64,000 nt of DNA from Silene latifolia. Lineage: Eukaryota; Streptophyta; Magnoliopsida; Caryophyllales; Caryophyllaceae. Of the stretch, positions 12,424 to 22,608 are shown piece by piece (the stretch's first letter is position 1; every line of letters starts with the position of its first letter). Where the stretch lies: contig NC_133538.1 of NCBI RefSeq assembly GCF_048544455.1, forward strand, positions 148,100,922 through 148,164,921, given 5' to 3'. The notes beneath the pieces are model-generated. The model was not told the origin of the DNA and made no database searches. It saw nothing but the letters and a program-made list of their open reading frames with translations. Made by a program: the position numbers and the translations under genes.

Positions 12424-13037
12424 TAGTCTTGGTAGGATTCATTTGGAGACCAGAGGCATGAGAAAAGGTGGAGAAGGATCTCAAAATAACCATAATAGAC
12501 TTCACATCTCCTTTGCAGAATAGTAATAGATCATCAGCAAACATCAGGTGGGACAATCTCAAGGGACTACAAAGAGGATAGAATTTGAAAGGAAATGTAG
12601 CAGTGGTATAGGCTAAGATCCTACTCAAATACTCTATAACAATAGTGAAAAGAAGGGGGGACAGGCGGTCTCTCTGCCTCAGACCTTTAGCACCCTTGAA
12701 ATGTCCAAAAGACTCACCATTAAGAACAAGAGAATATGAAGCAGTTCTTGTGCACTCCATGATTAGATGAATAAAGAAAGGAGGGAAATTCAAGTAGGTA
12801 AGCATTTGTTCCAAGAAATCCCAATTAACTGAGTCATAGGCTTTTTTTAAGTCTACTTTGAGCATAAACCTAGGTGACACAGACTTCCTCTTATAACATC
12901 TAATCACATCCTGACAAATTAGGATATTCTCCACTATACTTCGACCTTTAATAAACCCACCCTGGCTATCACTAATAATATGAGGAAGAATTTGAGCTAG
13001 CCTGTTGCACAACAACTTAGAAATACACTTATACACT
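12410..13037 (-). pseudogene. LINE reverse transcriptase fragment
   Basis: This is the core of an L1-type reverse transcriptase. Blocks in order are SDSQGGFIKGRSI (about 12980), LKVDLKKAYDSVNWDFL (about 12860), the GLRQRD block where most relatives have GLRQGD (about 12685), and the catalytic FADD (about 12540). The N-terminal part was lost by 5' truncation at insertion. A frameshift in the A-run at about 12413-12420 separates it from the downstream part. Confidence 0.92.
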
Positions 13038-13765
13038 ATGGAAATAGAACTTGAATATAGAAGAACAAATACTTTAAATGGAAATCGCAAATGATCTTGA
13101 AATGTTTAAAGGAAATTACAATAAAGAAATACTTAAGGGAAATCTAATCTAACCTAAACTAAGAACTGAAATGAGAGTATAAAAGTGGTGTAAAAGGTGT
13201 GTAAGAAGTGTGTTCGAGGTCCCGGATCAACACCCTTTATATAGGAGTGAAGGGACTAACGAAAATAAGGTAGATTAAGGGCACCCCGAGCGGAGCCCCC
13301 AACCCGATCGGGGTCGTGATGTTCTTGATTATTTCTCTTAATTCCATCTTAAATTTGCAAGAAATCCAAAGCTACGCCTTAATGCCTCTTAATTCCTCCG
13401 TCTGTAAGCATAAAAAGGGATACTAAGCTTAGCTCTCTCCACATGAACTTGGACTTTACTTTGGGCTTTTATTTTGTATGATCATTTTGCATATCAACTC
13501 AAGCTTCATACTTCTTACTTGGGCTTGGAAATTACGAAAATACTCTTTCGAGGTCATGCTTAGTTTTTTAGCCTCGTGAACTTATGTGCTTGCTAGTTTG
13601 ACAGGGAAAAGCTACTAAAAACTTAATAATCTACATAATGCAATGAATACGATCAAACACAACTAGAACACGGAATTAGCTCATTAGATCACTAAGATTA
13701 GTGCAAATGGCATGTAAAATAGAGCTAAAATAAGGGGTTAAAATGTATATAAAATAGACTTATCA

Positions 13766-13877
13766 TCGCACATCCAACTCATTCTTGGCTTTCTCAAGAA
13801 TCTAAAACATGCATCCACTGAGGCGTTTGCTGGCGTGATATCAAGTCGAAGTAAATTAGTCAGAATATGGATGTGGA
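13766..13877 (-). other. Candidate captured exon B, split by LTR element
   Basis: A minus-strand open segment starts after an AAG acceptor at about 13878 and runs without stops to the LTR-element insertion point. It appears to continue for a few codons on the other side (6131-6125) to a GTATAA donor. It has host-like amino-acid composition, for example TPANASVDACFRFLRKPRM. The gene of origin is not recognised. If real, the LTR element landed inside an exon. Confidence 0.35.
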
Positions 13878-15452
13878 CTTGAAAATGATGCATATAGATA
13901 CACTCACTTGGGCCAGGGCCAACATTATCATTACCTCAATGCCTCAAAAGAGGGACCGCGCCTAGGCAGAGTGAGGATGGCAGATCATAGAACCGAGTTA
14001 TACAATACTTAAACAAAAATAAGGTTATCCTACCAAAACATCCAGCTAGGATGAGTTTCAACTTTCAGGAGCTACATGCTATATAGAAGGTTCTGAATAC
14101 TTGAATTGTCACTTCTTTCAAAGGTTCCTGCATCATGAAAAACAAGCCGAAGAAGACCAGCAACATTCCCTTTCGTCAAAATCTTCCTTACTTCATTTCT
14201 TATAATTTGGTCCCTATAAGTTTTCAACCTTCACATACAGTATAAAGTTAATGGACAGCAATATAAAGTTGCCAAGAAGAGGGAATAATTAAGATTCATC
14301 CATCACAAATGTATGACACTCTATATGTCCAAACATGAGTTTACATTTATAGAAGCGAATGAAAGTCATAGTATTGATCTTAAAGCCTTCAACGAAAATA
14401 CTTTTATGGAATACAACAAAGGAAGAAAGAGTACACATACAATATATTGAAGACCACAAAAACACACTTCCAGTAGTCAATGCCAAAGAGCATAGTTAAT
14501 TGAGACAAACTAAGATTAAGTCAAACAAGTAAACATTTCTCTTAGTCAAAATAATTTGTATACAACCAATAAATCAACCAAAAATCTAATACATTGCACA
14601 TGACAAAATATCAAAATAGTATAAAAGTAAATCACCTATAAAGTGACAAAACATTACTCTTGAGTCTTGAAGTTTCATTTTTGATGGAATCAAACGGAAA
14701 AGATTTGTTAGTATTTAGCAACCATCACTAACTTGTGTATATAGAAAATGATAAAGTAAACTACACAATAAAAGTCATTTACTAATCACCAACATGGAAC
14801 CATCAACAGAGAAAAATTGAAATGTTGGTGATGCTCATATGCAGGTTTTGAGCTGTTGTAAATTCATGTAAATCTTTTGATATTTACTAACAATAAACTA
14901 GTGCACAATATGTGCCTTAACAACAAATTAATGCATATTTAAGTAAACTTAAAAGGGATGGTATAATGCAATCCTTTTGGCGAAAAGGTTTCAACTGGTG
15001 AGTGTGTTCATAGCTTAGTAATTATAGACCACCATACTATTAAACTAACATAAAATCAATGAACACACAACAATACTCATGTAATACTACACAGGTAAAT
15101 CAATTCGTTACCAAGTAGTACCAAATTGAGAAGCCAAAGCAAGATCAAACACCTGGTATGATAGTGAATGGAAGTGAAAACACTCACGCATGAAGTGAAA
15201 GTTTCAAACTTTCATGGCACTTGTAAGAGTTGCAACATAAAACAAATCCTTCAGTTTTGTTCTTTTTTGAATATTCATGTCAATTATTAAAATAGCATAT
15301 CTAAATAAATGGGTGTATAAAATTTAGTTTAGTTAACTGAATCTGCTATCTCCCTTATTCAACTGAACTTCAGTAGAAAACTAATTATCTCCCAATCGAC
15401 TGAAATTTAATTGAAAGCCCTAACCCTAAATTTTAATTGAACCCGAACATTG
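13878..15452. other. CACTA-1 interior, right part
   Basis: AT-rich non-coding sequence with no protein domain that I recognise. It may contain introns of the candidate captured gene. Confidence 0.5.

Positions 15453-15530
<78 letters not shown>
15453..15530. repeat. (AAT)n microsatellite
   Basis: About 26 uninterrupted trinucleotide repeats. A poly-asparagine frame across it is a by-product of the repeat. Confidence 0.97.
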
Positions 15531-15647
15531 GAATCTCTAAACATAAATTGATAAGAAAACCGAAATTCAGTGAGAAACGAAATCAAATCCTTGAAAAACA
15601 GATGATTTTCGATGACTTCTCAAAAAAATTGAAAGAAAACATCATAC

Positions 15648-15690
15648 CTGATTGCGAACTGCCTGCTAAAGCAAAGGCCGACACATGAGG
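15648..15690 (-). other. Candidate captured first exon A
   Basis: On the minus strand an ATG at 15685 is followed by a short segment ending at a good donor (CAG|GTATGAT at 15648). A GC-richer 5'UTR-like stretch lies upstream (15690-15760). It could be the start of the same captured gene as exons B and C. The reading frame is too short to prove this. Confidence 0.25.
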
Positions 15691-15800
15691 GATCTTGGGT
15701 AGTGGTGGTCGACGCTAGCGGGAGTAGACGGAGTTGACGGTGGTCGGCGTGGGAAGTGATGATGGAGAAGCCAATTAATAATATATGCCATTATTGTTTA

Positions 15801-16104
15801 TGGCTTGCCTGGAATGCATGAAATAAATAGGGGGTAAATTTTAATTGGGTGATATTAGTGGGGAAGTTAATTACTTGGGTAATGAGTTCCTTGAAGATAG
15901 GTTTGGCATAGGAGTAATAATTACTGAGAAGATGTTTTACTCCCTTAATCATTACATAGGGGGGAGGGTGGGTAATGTATTACCCCTTCATGAGGGTAAG
16001 ATTCGGGAGGTGAATAATTACTCTCATAACAAACATGGAAAACACACCTTACATATCACTCACTTATTCATTTCCCCACTTTTACCGTCAATCCAAGCAA
16101 ACCC
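15801..16104. mobile_element. Tourist-like MITE (PIF/Harbinger type)
   Basis: A 304 bp segment with imperfect inverted ends, GGCTTGCCTGGAATG on the left and the complement of GGTTTGCTTGGATTG on the right. It is flanked by TTA at 15798-15800 and 16105-16107, the target preference of Tourist elements. It has no coding capacity. Confidence 0.65.
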
Positions 16105-16199
16105 TTAGGAAGATGAAGAAGTAATGAAATTAATTATGTGAATGCAACAGTGTTTTTGATTATTCTTAATGTCAAGTTGTAATTGAGGCTACCACAAAC

Positions 16200-16456
16200 A
16201 TCTAAAACGACATTTTTTTATTAAAAAAAAACTTTATCACCTAACATTGTTTTAGCATCGTTAATATCGTTGGCGTTTTTAATTTGAAACCGCCATAAAT
16301 AAGTTCTATTATCACGTAGCTTCTTAATTTAAACCGTCACAATAGACCTCTTACAATTTTAAAATTCGTTCCTGCCAATTTTTTTGGGCTTTTTGCAGCG
16401 TTTCTATTGGAAGCGCCACGATAAGGGCGTCACGCTAGAGGTTTTTTCTACTAATG
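16200..16456. repeat. CACTA-1 right subterminal repeats
   Basis: Degenerate copies of the left-end motif occur here (AAACCGCCATAAATAAG near 16287, AAACCGTCAC near 16332, GCGCCACGATAAGGGCG near 16410), ending in the terminal inverted repeat. They are sparser and more decayed than at the left end. Confidence 0.7.
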
Positions 16457-16696
16457 CTAGTTCCCCTCTTCAATTTAAAGGTGAAAATGTTCCCAGGCAA
16501 GCTCCGTTGTAGGTGGTCGGGTCCTTTTAAAGTAATGGACATCTCTCTCTATGGTGCATTTGAGCTTTGGAGCAATGAATGTGAAAGTTTCAAAGTCAAC
16601 GGTCAAAGGGTGAAGCAGTACTAACAAGGAGATGAAAGAGGCACCATAGAAGTGTTCTACCTCGGGGAACCTCTCCCCGAGGAGGAGTCAAATTAA
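16457..16696 (+). pseudogene. Integrase C-terminal end (element I)
   Basis: This continues the integrase frame that ended at 4580, after the 3 bp CTA target duplication of the CACTA. It shows the GKL-x-x-x-WSGPF block (about 16500-16530) typical of the gypsy integrase tail. One stop occurs at about 16621, and the natural end follows an EEESN sequence at 16696. It confirms that 1-4580 and the segment after 16456 are one element. Confidence 0.88.
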
Positions 16697-16984
16697 AATC
16701 TTTTCAACCAATGATAGGTTTTGTGGAGTTACTCAAGAAACACCAATTTTTGTAAATATTCCATGCATTTAGGTAGGACATGAGAGCATTTGGATCAATT
16801 TTCATCTTGTGGGAAGTTGGATTTGGTGACGGGGCGTCACACAATTATCGTTTGGGTAAATGTGGAACACAAGAATATCACCTTTGGTTAGCCTATATCC
16901 AGACGAGGCGAGTCGGTGTAAGAGTGGAAAACACGCAAATCGAGGCTAAATGAAGAAGTTAGGATTTGAAATGAGCAGAATACA
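16697..16984. other. Post-pol spacer without genes (element I)
   Basis: Non-coding sequence directly downstream of the pol stop. I see no open frame. Similar gene-free spacers follow the gag-PR stop in the two related elements further right. Confidence 0.6.
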
Positions 16985-17455
16985 CGAAGAGAAGGACACC
17001 TAGCCGGTAGGCCGGCGGCGGGTCCCTGTGCCGGCTGGGAACCTTCTGATGATTGAAGTTGAAAAACTTTGGAAAATTGAAGAAGAGGAGGTCCCAGGTG
17101 GGTGACCGGCTAGGAACCTTTTGTAAATTGAGTTTTCAAGTGAAGGGGGGTGCGAGCCGGTAGGCCGTCAGCCAGTCCACCCACCGGGAGCACCCCTATG
17201 ACGAATCCAAGATAGAATTTGAGGAGAGAAGAGTCACCAGCCGGTAGGCTGGCAGCCGGCCCACCGGCTGGGACTCCCCTATGAAGGAAAAAGCGCAGAA
17301 TTTGGAGTAGAAGGAAGTTCCCTGCTGGTAGGCCGACAGTTGGCTCACCGGCTGGGAACTCCTATTAAGGAAAGGAATGAGTTAAAAGAGGAAGGCATAG
17401 ACTCCCAGCCGGGTGACCGGCGGCTGATCCGTGACCGGCAGGGAAGTCCCTGATA
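16985..17455. repeat. CCGG-type dyad word cluster (element I)
   Basis: About 470 bp holding six or so degenerate repeats built from CCGGTAGGCCGGC and CCGGCTGGGA, spaced roughly 60-100 bp apart (near 17000, 17105, 17155, 17240, 17325 and 17405). The GC-rich words stand out from AT-rich surroundings. The cluster lies about 300-750 bp after the pol stop, the same relative place as the word clusters of the related elements at 41615-42010 and 61000-61390. The function is unknown. Confidence 0.8.
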
Positions 17456-17509
17456 TGATACAAATTTTTTGAAAAAATTCACAATTTCCCTTGAATTCCC
17501 AACCGGTCA

Positions 17510-18832
17510 TATAACATCCCCATACACCAAGGAGCCTTACCAATACCCCCTTACCATATCATGGTGCTACCATCTCGGTTGCCCGAGGTAAAGAATATCA
17601 AATGGATAATCAAACAACATTTATTAAAAAGATATCAAAACTGTTTAATCAAAATACAACTCCAAACGAAATCAAACTATTACAAGTCCAAAATAACCAA
17701 AAGCAATAAGGTTTAAGTGACAGCGGAAGCTAACTAAACGAACGGTAATGACACGACCCCATCCATGACCCGCGAGCTACATCCACAATCATTACCTGCT
17801 AAAACAACTACTCATCATTCCCAAATGGATCACCACAGTTTTGAAAACAATAAACGGGGTCAGTCAACTACATAACCAAAAAAAGAAATCACAGACACAA
17901 CCAATACACAAGCCAATTCAAACTGTAGTAACAATTCTCCAAACTCAAATAGTAACCAGTAACCGACTACACACCGAGGTGCGTAGCCCTGCCAGGTTAC
18001 CCATCGCAACAGGTAACCCTCTCCGCCAATGGGGGACCACAACCTTGCCCACCTAAACCCCGCACACATTGCAACGAGCGAACCCAGATCATTAATGTGC
18101 ACATCCCTCTTGTGACGGAAGCCACAAGGGGTGAACTTTGGTGTGAAGACTATCTCTTGAAAATGGCTTCACCAACAGTAACCAATAACCAGAGATATCA
18201 CAATCAACCACAATCACAATAACAATGCCAAAAATCAATGCAAATACCGTCTTATAATCAATTACACAATCAACTGAGTAGAGAAGCCCTACCTTATTCA
18301 CAAATTCCGCAATCAATCAACAACAACGAGGCTAGAATCGCTCTTCTACGAAATCCTAACCGAATATAGAGTAATCAAACAATTCCATATTAAAAACCAT
18401 CCCTAACCAACCTTTTACCCCCATCCTAACCAAATTAGGGAAAACCCCAAAATATAACTACAAACTGATTTAGACAATGCTAGAGACTTACCAACGAAAC
18501 CGGTACAGAAAAAGAGATGTATACTCACGATCGATCAAAATAGACTTGGAAGTGATGAAGACGATTAGAGGAGTGGTAAACGTATTTTAGGTTTTGTAAA
18601 AATGATTTTATTAACTGATTAAGCGTAATATATAACCTCTAATCATCTTAATTAAAACTGCGGAAATTAACCCGTCAGACCAGGTACTCGGTCGAGTACC
18701 TAGGGTACTCCGCCGAGTACGACCTACTCGGCCGAGTTCCTCACAACTCAGCCGAGTGCTCCCAAACCAGTAGCCTATTTAAAAGCACTCGAAAACTTAC
18801 TCGATCGAGTAAGCTAAAACTGTAGTATTACA
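17510..18832 (-). repeat. 3' LTR of the chromovirus
   Basis: In element sense it starts TGTAATACTACAG at 18832 and ends GGGGATGTTATA at 17510; the last pair is probably TACA changed to TATA. The length of 1323 bp is inferred from these terminal inverted sequences, because no second LTR is present for comparison. Confidence 0.7.
18676..18814. repeat. ACTCGGCCGAGT palindrome cluster in the LTR
   Basis: Five palindromes of the form ACTCGNNCGAGT or close variants occur within 140 bp (near 18685, 18708, 18726, 18749 and 18799), at the start of U3 in element sense. The centre varies (GTC, CGC, GCC, ATC) while the arms stay. Confidence 0.85.
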
Positions 18833-18847
18833 GTCTTTCCTCCTTAA
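18833..18847 (-). other. Polypurine tract of the chromovirus
   Basis: The minus strand reads AAGGAGGAAAGAC immediately before the LTR start TGTAATAC. It fixes the LTR boundary and the direction of the element. Confidence 0.8.
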
Positions 18848-19047
18848 ACCGAACTTCGTCCCCAAAGTTCATACGCTACCCAAAAACCAACAACATGCAA
18901 AACCAAACAACTTATCTCAAAAGACACTAATATGAACCTAACTATCACCAACTATTATCCACACAAATCGAAACATAACCATACCAACCTCAAAACTACC
19001 CCAAACCACACATGCGATCATTTCCTAACCCCCTTAAAAGACAACAG
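18848..19047. other. Spacer between pol stop and PPT (chromovirus)
   Basis: About 200 bp of non-coding 3' sequence. I see no features in it. Confidence 0.5.
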
Positions 19048-20330
19048 TTATGACCCTGTAGCCAAACATACGTGCTCAAAAAGGTTTGGGTAGCGTTCCC
19101 TCATAGCCTCTTCCGGCTCCCAAGTGGCTTTCTCCACGTTGTGATTAGACCATAGCACCTTAAGCAAGACGGTTTCACCATTCCTTGACTTGCGTACTTT
19201 ACAATCCAATATCTCTATTGGTATCTCCGCATAAGTTAGAGCTTCATCCAACTCGATATTCTCAACTTCGAGCACATGTGACGGATCACTCATATATTTC
19301 TGAAGTTGTGACACATGAAAAACATTGTGCACCGATCAAGAGCTGGTGGTAAAGCTAGACGATAAGCTACTTCACCTACCCGATTCAAAATCTCATACAG
19401 ACCGATGAAATTCTGATTCAACTTTTCTCTCTTGCCAAACCACATAACGCTCCGCATAGGTGACACATTCAAGAGAACTTTGTCACCCACCATAAACTCA
19501 TTGTCTCTGTGATGTAAATCCGCATAACTCTTTTGTCGATCTTCAGCTGCTTTCATCTTTTGTCGAATTAAGAGAACTTGCTCAACCACAGCTTCAACAC
19601 TATCATCCCAACACACCGGACTCCTACACTTCCTCTCGTAGAATTCCTAAAAATGTGCCATCTCAATGCTCGTGTGATAGCTATTTTTGTATGAAAACTT
19701 TATCAAATCAAGTCTATCCTCCCAACTCCCACCAAATTCCATCGCATAAGCTTGCAATATGTCTTCTAAAGTCTTGATAGTCCTTTCAGTTTGACCATCT
19801 GTCGCAAGATAAAATGCCGTTCTCATCTTTAAGGTAGTCCCCATCAATTCCTGTAACTCTTGCCAAAACCGTGACATGAACCTCGCATCTCTATCCGACA
19901 CTATATTCTCTGGTACCTCGTATAACCGTACCACAAGCTTCCTGTATCCCAAAGCCAATTGAATCTTATTCCGAGTAACATTTTGATTGGAATAAAATGA
20001 TCTGATTTTGTCAAACGGTCGATGATAACCCAAATCATATTGTTACCATGCTGAGACCTTGGTAACCCCATGATGAAATCCATAGAAATTGATATCCATT
20101 TCCATTACGGTACATCAAGTGACTGGATCTTACCATGTGGTCTCCGTTTTTCTCCCTTTACCCCTTGGCAAGACAAAGACCAAGCCACAAACTTTGCGAT
20201 ATCTTCATACCGGGCCACCAAAACATCTTCTTCAAGTCCTTATAGAGCTTGTCACCTCCCGGATGTACCGAATAAGGAGTGCAAGGAGCTTCTGTCATGA
20301 TCAACTTCTTCAAATCAGCATCATTTGTGA
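19048..20330 (-). pseudogene. Integrase-chromodomain, array copy 1
   Basis: The terminal copy and the one attached to the real 3' end of pol. The chromodomain (19048-19332) shows the EILDCKVRKSRNG start and WEPEEAMRERYPNLFE. The integrase core at 19647-20083 has IVSDRDARF (second catalytic D) and the DGQTERT block (third catalytic residue). Frames are split at about 19300, 19620 and 19900. A deletion of about 390 bp near 20325 removed the RNase H end and the CACTA left terminus. The chromodomain would have guided insertion towards modified chromatin, as in known chromoviruses. Confidence 0.9.
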
Positions 20331-20944
20331 CGGAACAGTGACGGAACAGTAGGGACGGATGAAAATCCCGTCACAAAACACGGGTTTGTAACGGACTTGT
20401 GACGGACTGATATTTGTGACGGACTAGCCGTCACATAACGTCACAAGAATTTGGCGGGTTGATAAAAATAAGGGCGCCAAAGTCTGTGACGGGTAATCCG
20501 TCACAAAAAGGAACTTGTGACAAAAAGTCCGTCACAAAAACAATTATTTGCAACGGATATTCCGTCACAAGTCAGCTATATGTGACGGATATTCTGTTAC
20601 AAAGAAAAAGTAAACTTGTGACGGAAAATCCGTCACAGAGTCAATTTAAAACACGGGAATGGGACCGATTTGTGACGGATATTCCGTCACAAATTTTCTT
20701 TTACTGACACGTCACTTCTTGCAGAGGGAATCTAAAAAGTATACATGTGACGGAATAATTAAAACTTGTGACGGATATTCCGTCACAAAAATTCAAAAAA
20801 AGCGGGATTGAGACGAAATTTGTGACGGCTAGTCCATCACAAATCCGTCACAATTTTCAACAATTTGCAACGGATAGTCCGTCACAAAAATGCCATTTGC
20901 AACGGATAGTCCGTCACAAACATGCTATTTGCAACGGATAGTCC
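20331..20944. mobile_element. Partial CACTA-2, array copy 1
   Basis: The left part of CACTA-2, lacking its terminal repeat because of the adjoining deletion, and ending at the array junction GATAGTCC. It has one fewer of the 31 bp internal repeats than copies 2 and 3. Confidence 0.9.
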
Positions 20945-22608
20945 CTGTAACCAAACATACCTGCTCAAAAAGGTTTGGGTAGCGTTCCCTCATAGCCTCT
21001 TCCGGCTCCCAAGTGGCTTTCTCCACGTTGTGATTAGACCATAGCACCTTAAGCAAGACTGTTTCACTATTCCTTGTTTTGGGTACTTTACAATCCAATA
21101 TCTCTATTGGTATCTCCGCATAAGTTAGAGCTTCATCCAACTCGATATTCTCAACTTCGAGCACATGTGACGGATCACTCATATATTTCTGAAGTTGTGA
21201 CACATGAAAAACATTGTGCACCCGATCAAGAGCTGGTGGTAAAGCTAGCCGATAAGCTACTTCACCTACCCGATTCAAAATCTCATACAGACCGATGAAT
21301 TTCTGATTCAACTTTTCTCTCTTGTCAAACCTCATAACGCCCCGCATAGGTGACACATTCAAGAGAACTTTGTCACCCACCACAAACTCATTGTCTCTGT
21401 GATGTAAATCCGCATAACTCTTTTGTCGATCTTCAGCTGCTTTCATCTTTTGTCGAATTAAGAGAACTTGCTCAACCATATCTTATACCATTTGTGGTCC
21501 CAAAACCACAGCTTCAACACTATCATCCTAACACACCAGACTCCTACACTTGCTCTCGTAAAAAATGTGCCATCTCAATGCTCGTTTGATAGCTATTGTT
21601 TTATGAAAACTCTATCAAATCAAGTCTATCCTCCCAACTCCCACCAAATTCCATCGCATAAGCTTGCAATATGTCTTCTAATGTCTTGATAGTCCTTTCA
21701 GTTTGACCATCTGTCACAAGATAAATTGCAGTTCTCATCTTTAAGGTAGTCCCCATCAATTCCTGTAACTCTTGCCAAAACCGTGACATGAACCTCGCAT
21801 CTCTATCCGACACTATATTCTCTGGTACCCCGTATAACTGTAGCACATGCTTCCTGTATCCCAGAGCCAATTGAATCTTACTCCGAGTAACATTTTGATT
21901 GGAATAAAATGAACTGATTTTATCAAACGATCGATGATAACCCAAATGATATTGTTACCATGCTGAGACCTTGGTAATCCCATGATGAAATCCATAGAAA
22001 TTGATTCCCATTTCCATTACGGTACATCAAGTGACTGGATCTTACCATGTGGTCTCCGTTGTTCTCCCTTTACCCCTTGGCAAGACAAAGACCAAGCCAC
22101 AAACTCTGCGATATTTTCATACCGGGCCACCAAAACATCTTCTTCAAGTCCTTATAGAGCTTGTCACCTCCCGGATGTACCGAATAAGGAGTGCAATGAG
22201 CTTCTGTCATGATCAACTTCTTCAAATCAGCATCATTAGGTACACAACACCTCCCATCGAAACGAACACTCCCATATGTATGGATAGAAAATCTCAAAAC
22301 TGTACCATCTCCTACCCTTTTCTTCCACTCTTGAATCTCGGAATCAAGTTCTTGTTTCCTTTTTATGTCATCATAAAGTTCAGGCTCGATGGTTTAATCA
22401 CCGATGGCATCTCCTTTACGAATCATGTGAATCCCCATCTTATTCATTTCTTCCTTTAATTTCATCAGTGACATGGCAGTGCATAGCGAATGCACACTCT
22501 TCCTACTCAAAGCATATGCAACCAGATTGGCCTTCCCGTCATGATAGACGATCTCCATATCATAGTCCCTAATCAGCTTCATCCACCGTCTCTGACGCAT
22601 GTTAAACT
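20945..22608 (-). pseudogene. RNase H end-integrase-chromodomain, array copy 2
   Basis: A full-length array copy of the pol segment. The RNase H end is at 22394-22608 (NMRQRRWMKLIRDYDMEI, then ALSRKSVHS). The integrase zinc region is at 22070-22297, the core at 21601-21995 (DRDARF, DGQTERT), and the tail with chromodomain at 20925-21479. At the junction near 20945 the chromodomain frame runs a few codons into CACTA sequence of copy 1. It is interrupted by frameshifts and stops. Confidence 0.9.

Larger units (their letters stand above)
11131..13037 (-). mobile_element. L1-type LINE, 5'-truncated
   Basis: A non-LTR retrotransposon inserted in the 5' LTR of the LARD-like element. A T run at 11131-11141 is the poly-A tail on the minus strand. 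A target duplication of at least 13 bp, ATGGAAATAGAAC, flanks it at 11118-11130 and 13038-13050. The right end stops inside the reverse transcriptase gene, so the endonuclease and ORF1 are missing. The LARD LTR without the LINE (6137-7544) shows the empty site once. Confidence 0.93.
6137..13765 (-). mobile_element. Non-autonomous LTR retrotransposon (LARD-like)
   Basis: Two long repeats flank an interior of about 2.9 kb. Both start near TGATAGGC/TAATAGGC and end CTTATCA. The flanks TCGTA (6132-6136) and TCGCA (13766-13770) fit a 5 bp target duplication with one change. A tRNA-Asp-type primer-binding site abuts the right LTR and a purine tract abuts the left LTR, so the element reads on the minus strand. 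The interior has no protease, reverse transcriptase or integrase, only a gag-like fragment and one unrecognised frame. It sits inside CACTA-1 and contains a LINE in its 5' LTR. Confidence 0.9.
10433..13765 (-). repeat. 5' LTR of the LARD-like element, split by a LINE
   Basis: The LTR equivalent occupies 10433-11130 and 13038-13765, separated by a LINE insertion. The first base pair has changed from TG to TA. The palindromic word pair is at about 13280-13315 and is more degenerate than in the other LTR. Confidence 0.88.
4581..16456. mobile_element. CACTA-1: large CACTA (En/Spm) element
   Basis: The left end starts CACTAGTAGAAAAA at 4581. The right end finishes with the inverted sequence TTTTTTCTACTAATG at 16456. 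The flanks are CTA at 4578-4580 and CTA at 16457-16459, the 3 bp duplication expected of CACTA transposons, and the host integrase frame is collinear across the site. The right terminus has TAATG instead of TAGTG, a likely inactivating change. I recognise no TnpA or TnpD gene. The element's own sequence is about 4.2 kb; the rest is the nested LTR element at 6137-13765. The element is therefore probably non-autonomous. Confidence 0.9.
1..17509 (+). mobile_element. Athila-type Ty3/gypsy element I, decayed and split
   Basis: This is the internal part of an Athila-lineage gypsy retrotransposon. Modules run gag tail, aspartic protease, reverse transcriptase, RNase H, integrase, then a non-coding post-pol spacer. 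The 5' end lies outside the window. The element is interrupted at 4581-16456 by a CACTA transposon, and its reading frame is collinear across that insertion. It ends where a chromovirus LTR begins near 17510. The protease triad DLGA and the order PR-RT-RH-INT are typical of the lineage. Many in-frame stops and frameshifts in all modules make it a dead copy. Its own LTRs are not visible. Confidence 0.9.

Noticed and set aside
15437-15688. Poly-asparagine protein frame
   Set aside because: It is the (AAT)n microsatellite read in frame; there is no other support for a gene.
15845-16108. 87-codon frame
   Set aside because: It lies within the Tourist-like MITE and has no protein-like features.
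20459-20707. Open frames of about 80 codons repeated in each CACTA-2 copy (also near 22764, 25104 and 27405)
   Set aside because: They are translations of the GTGACGG palindromic repeats, contain no domain, and occur only because the repeat lacks stops in that frame.
22001-22459. 152-codon plus-strand frame repeated near 24341 and 26653
   Set aside because: It is antisense to the integrase and RNase H linker of the chromovirus and is copied with the array.
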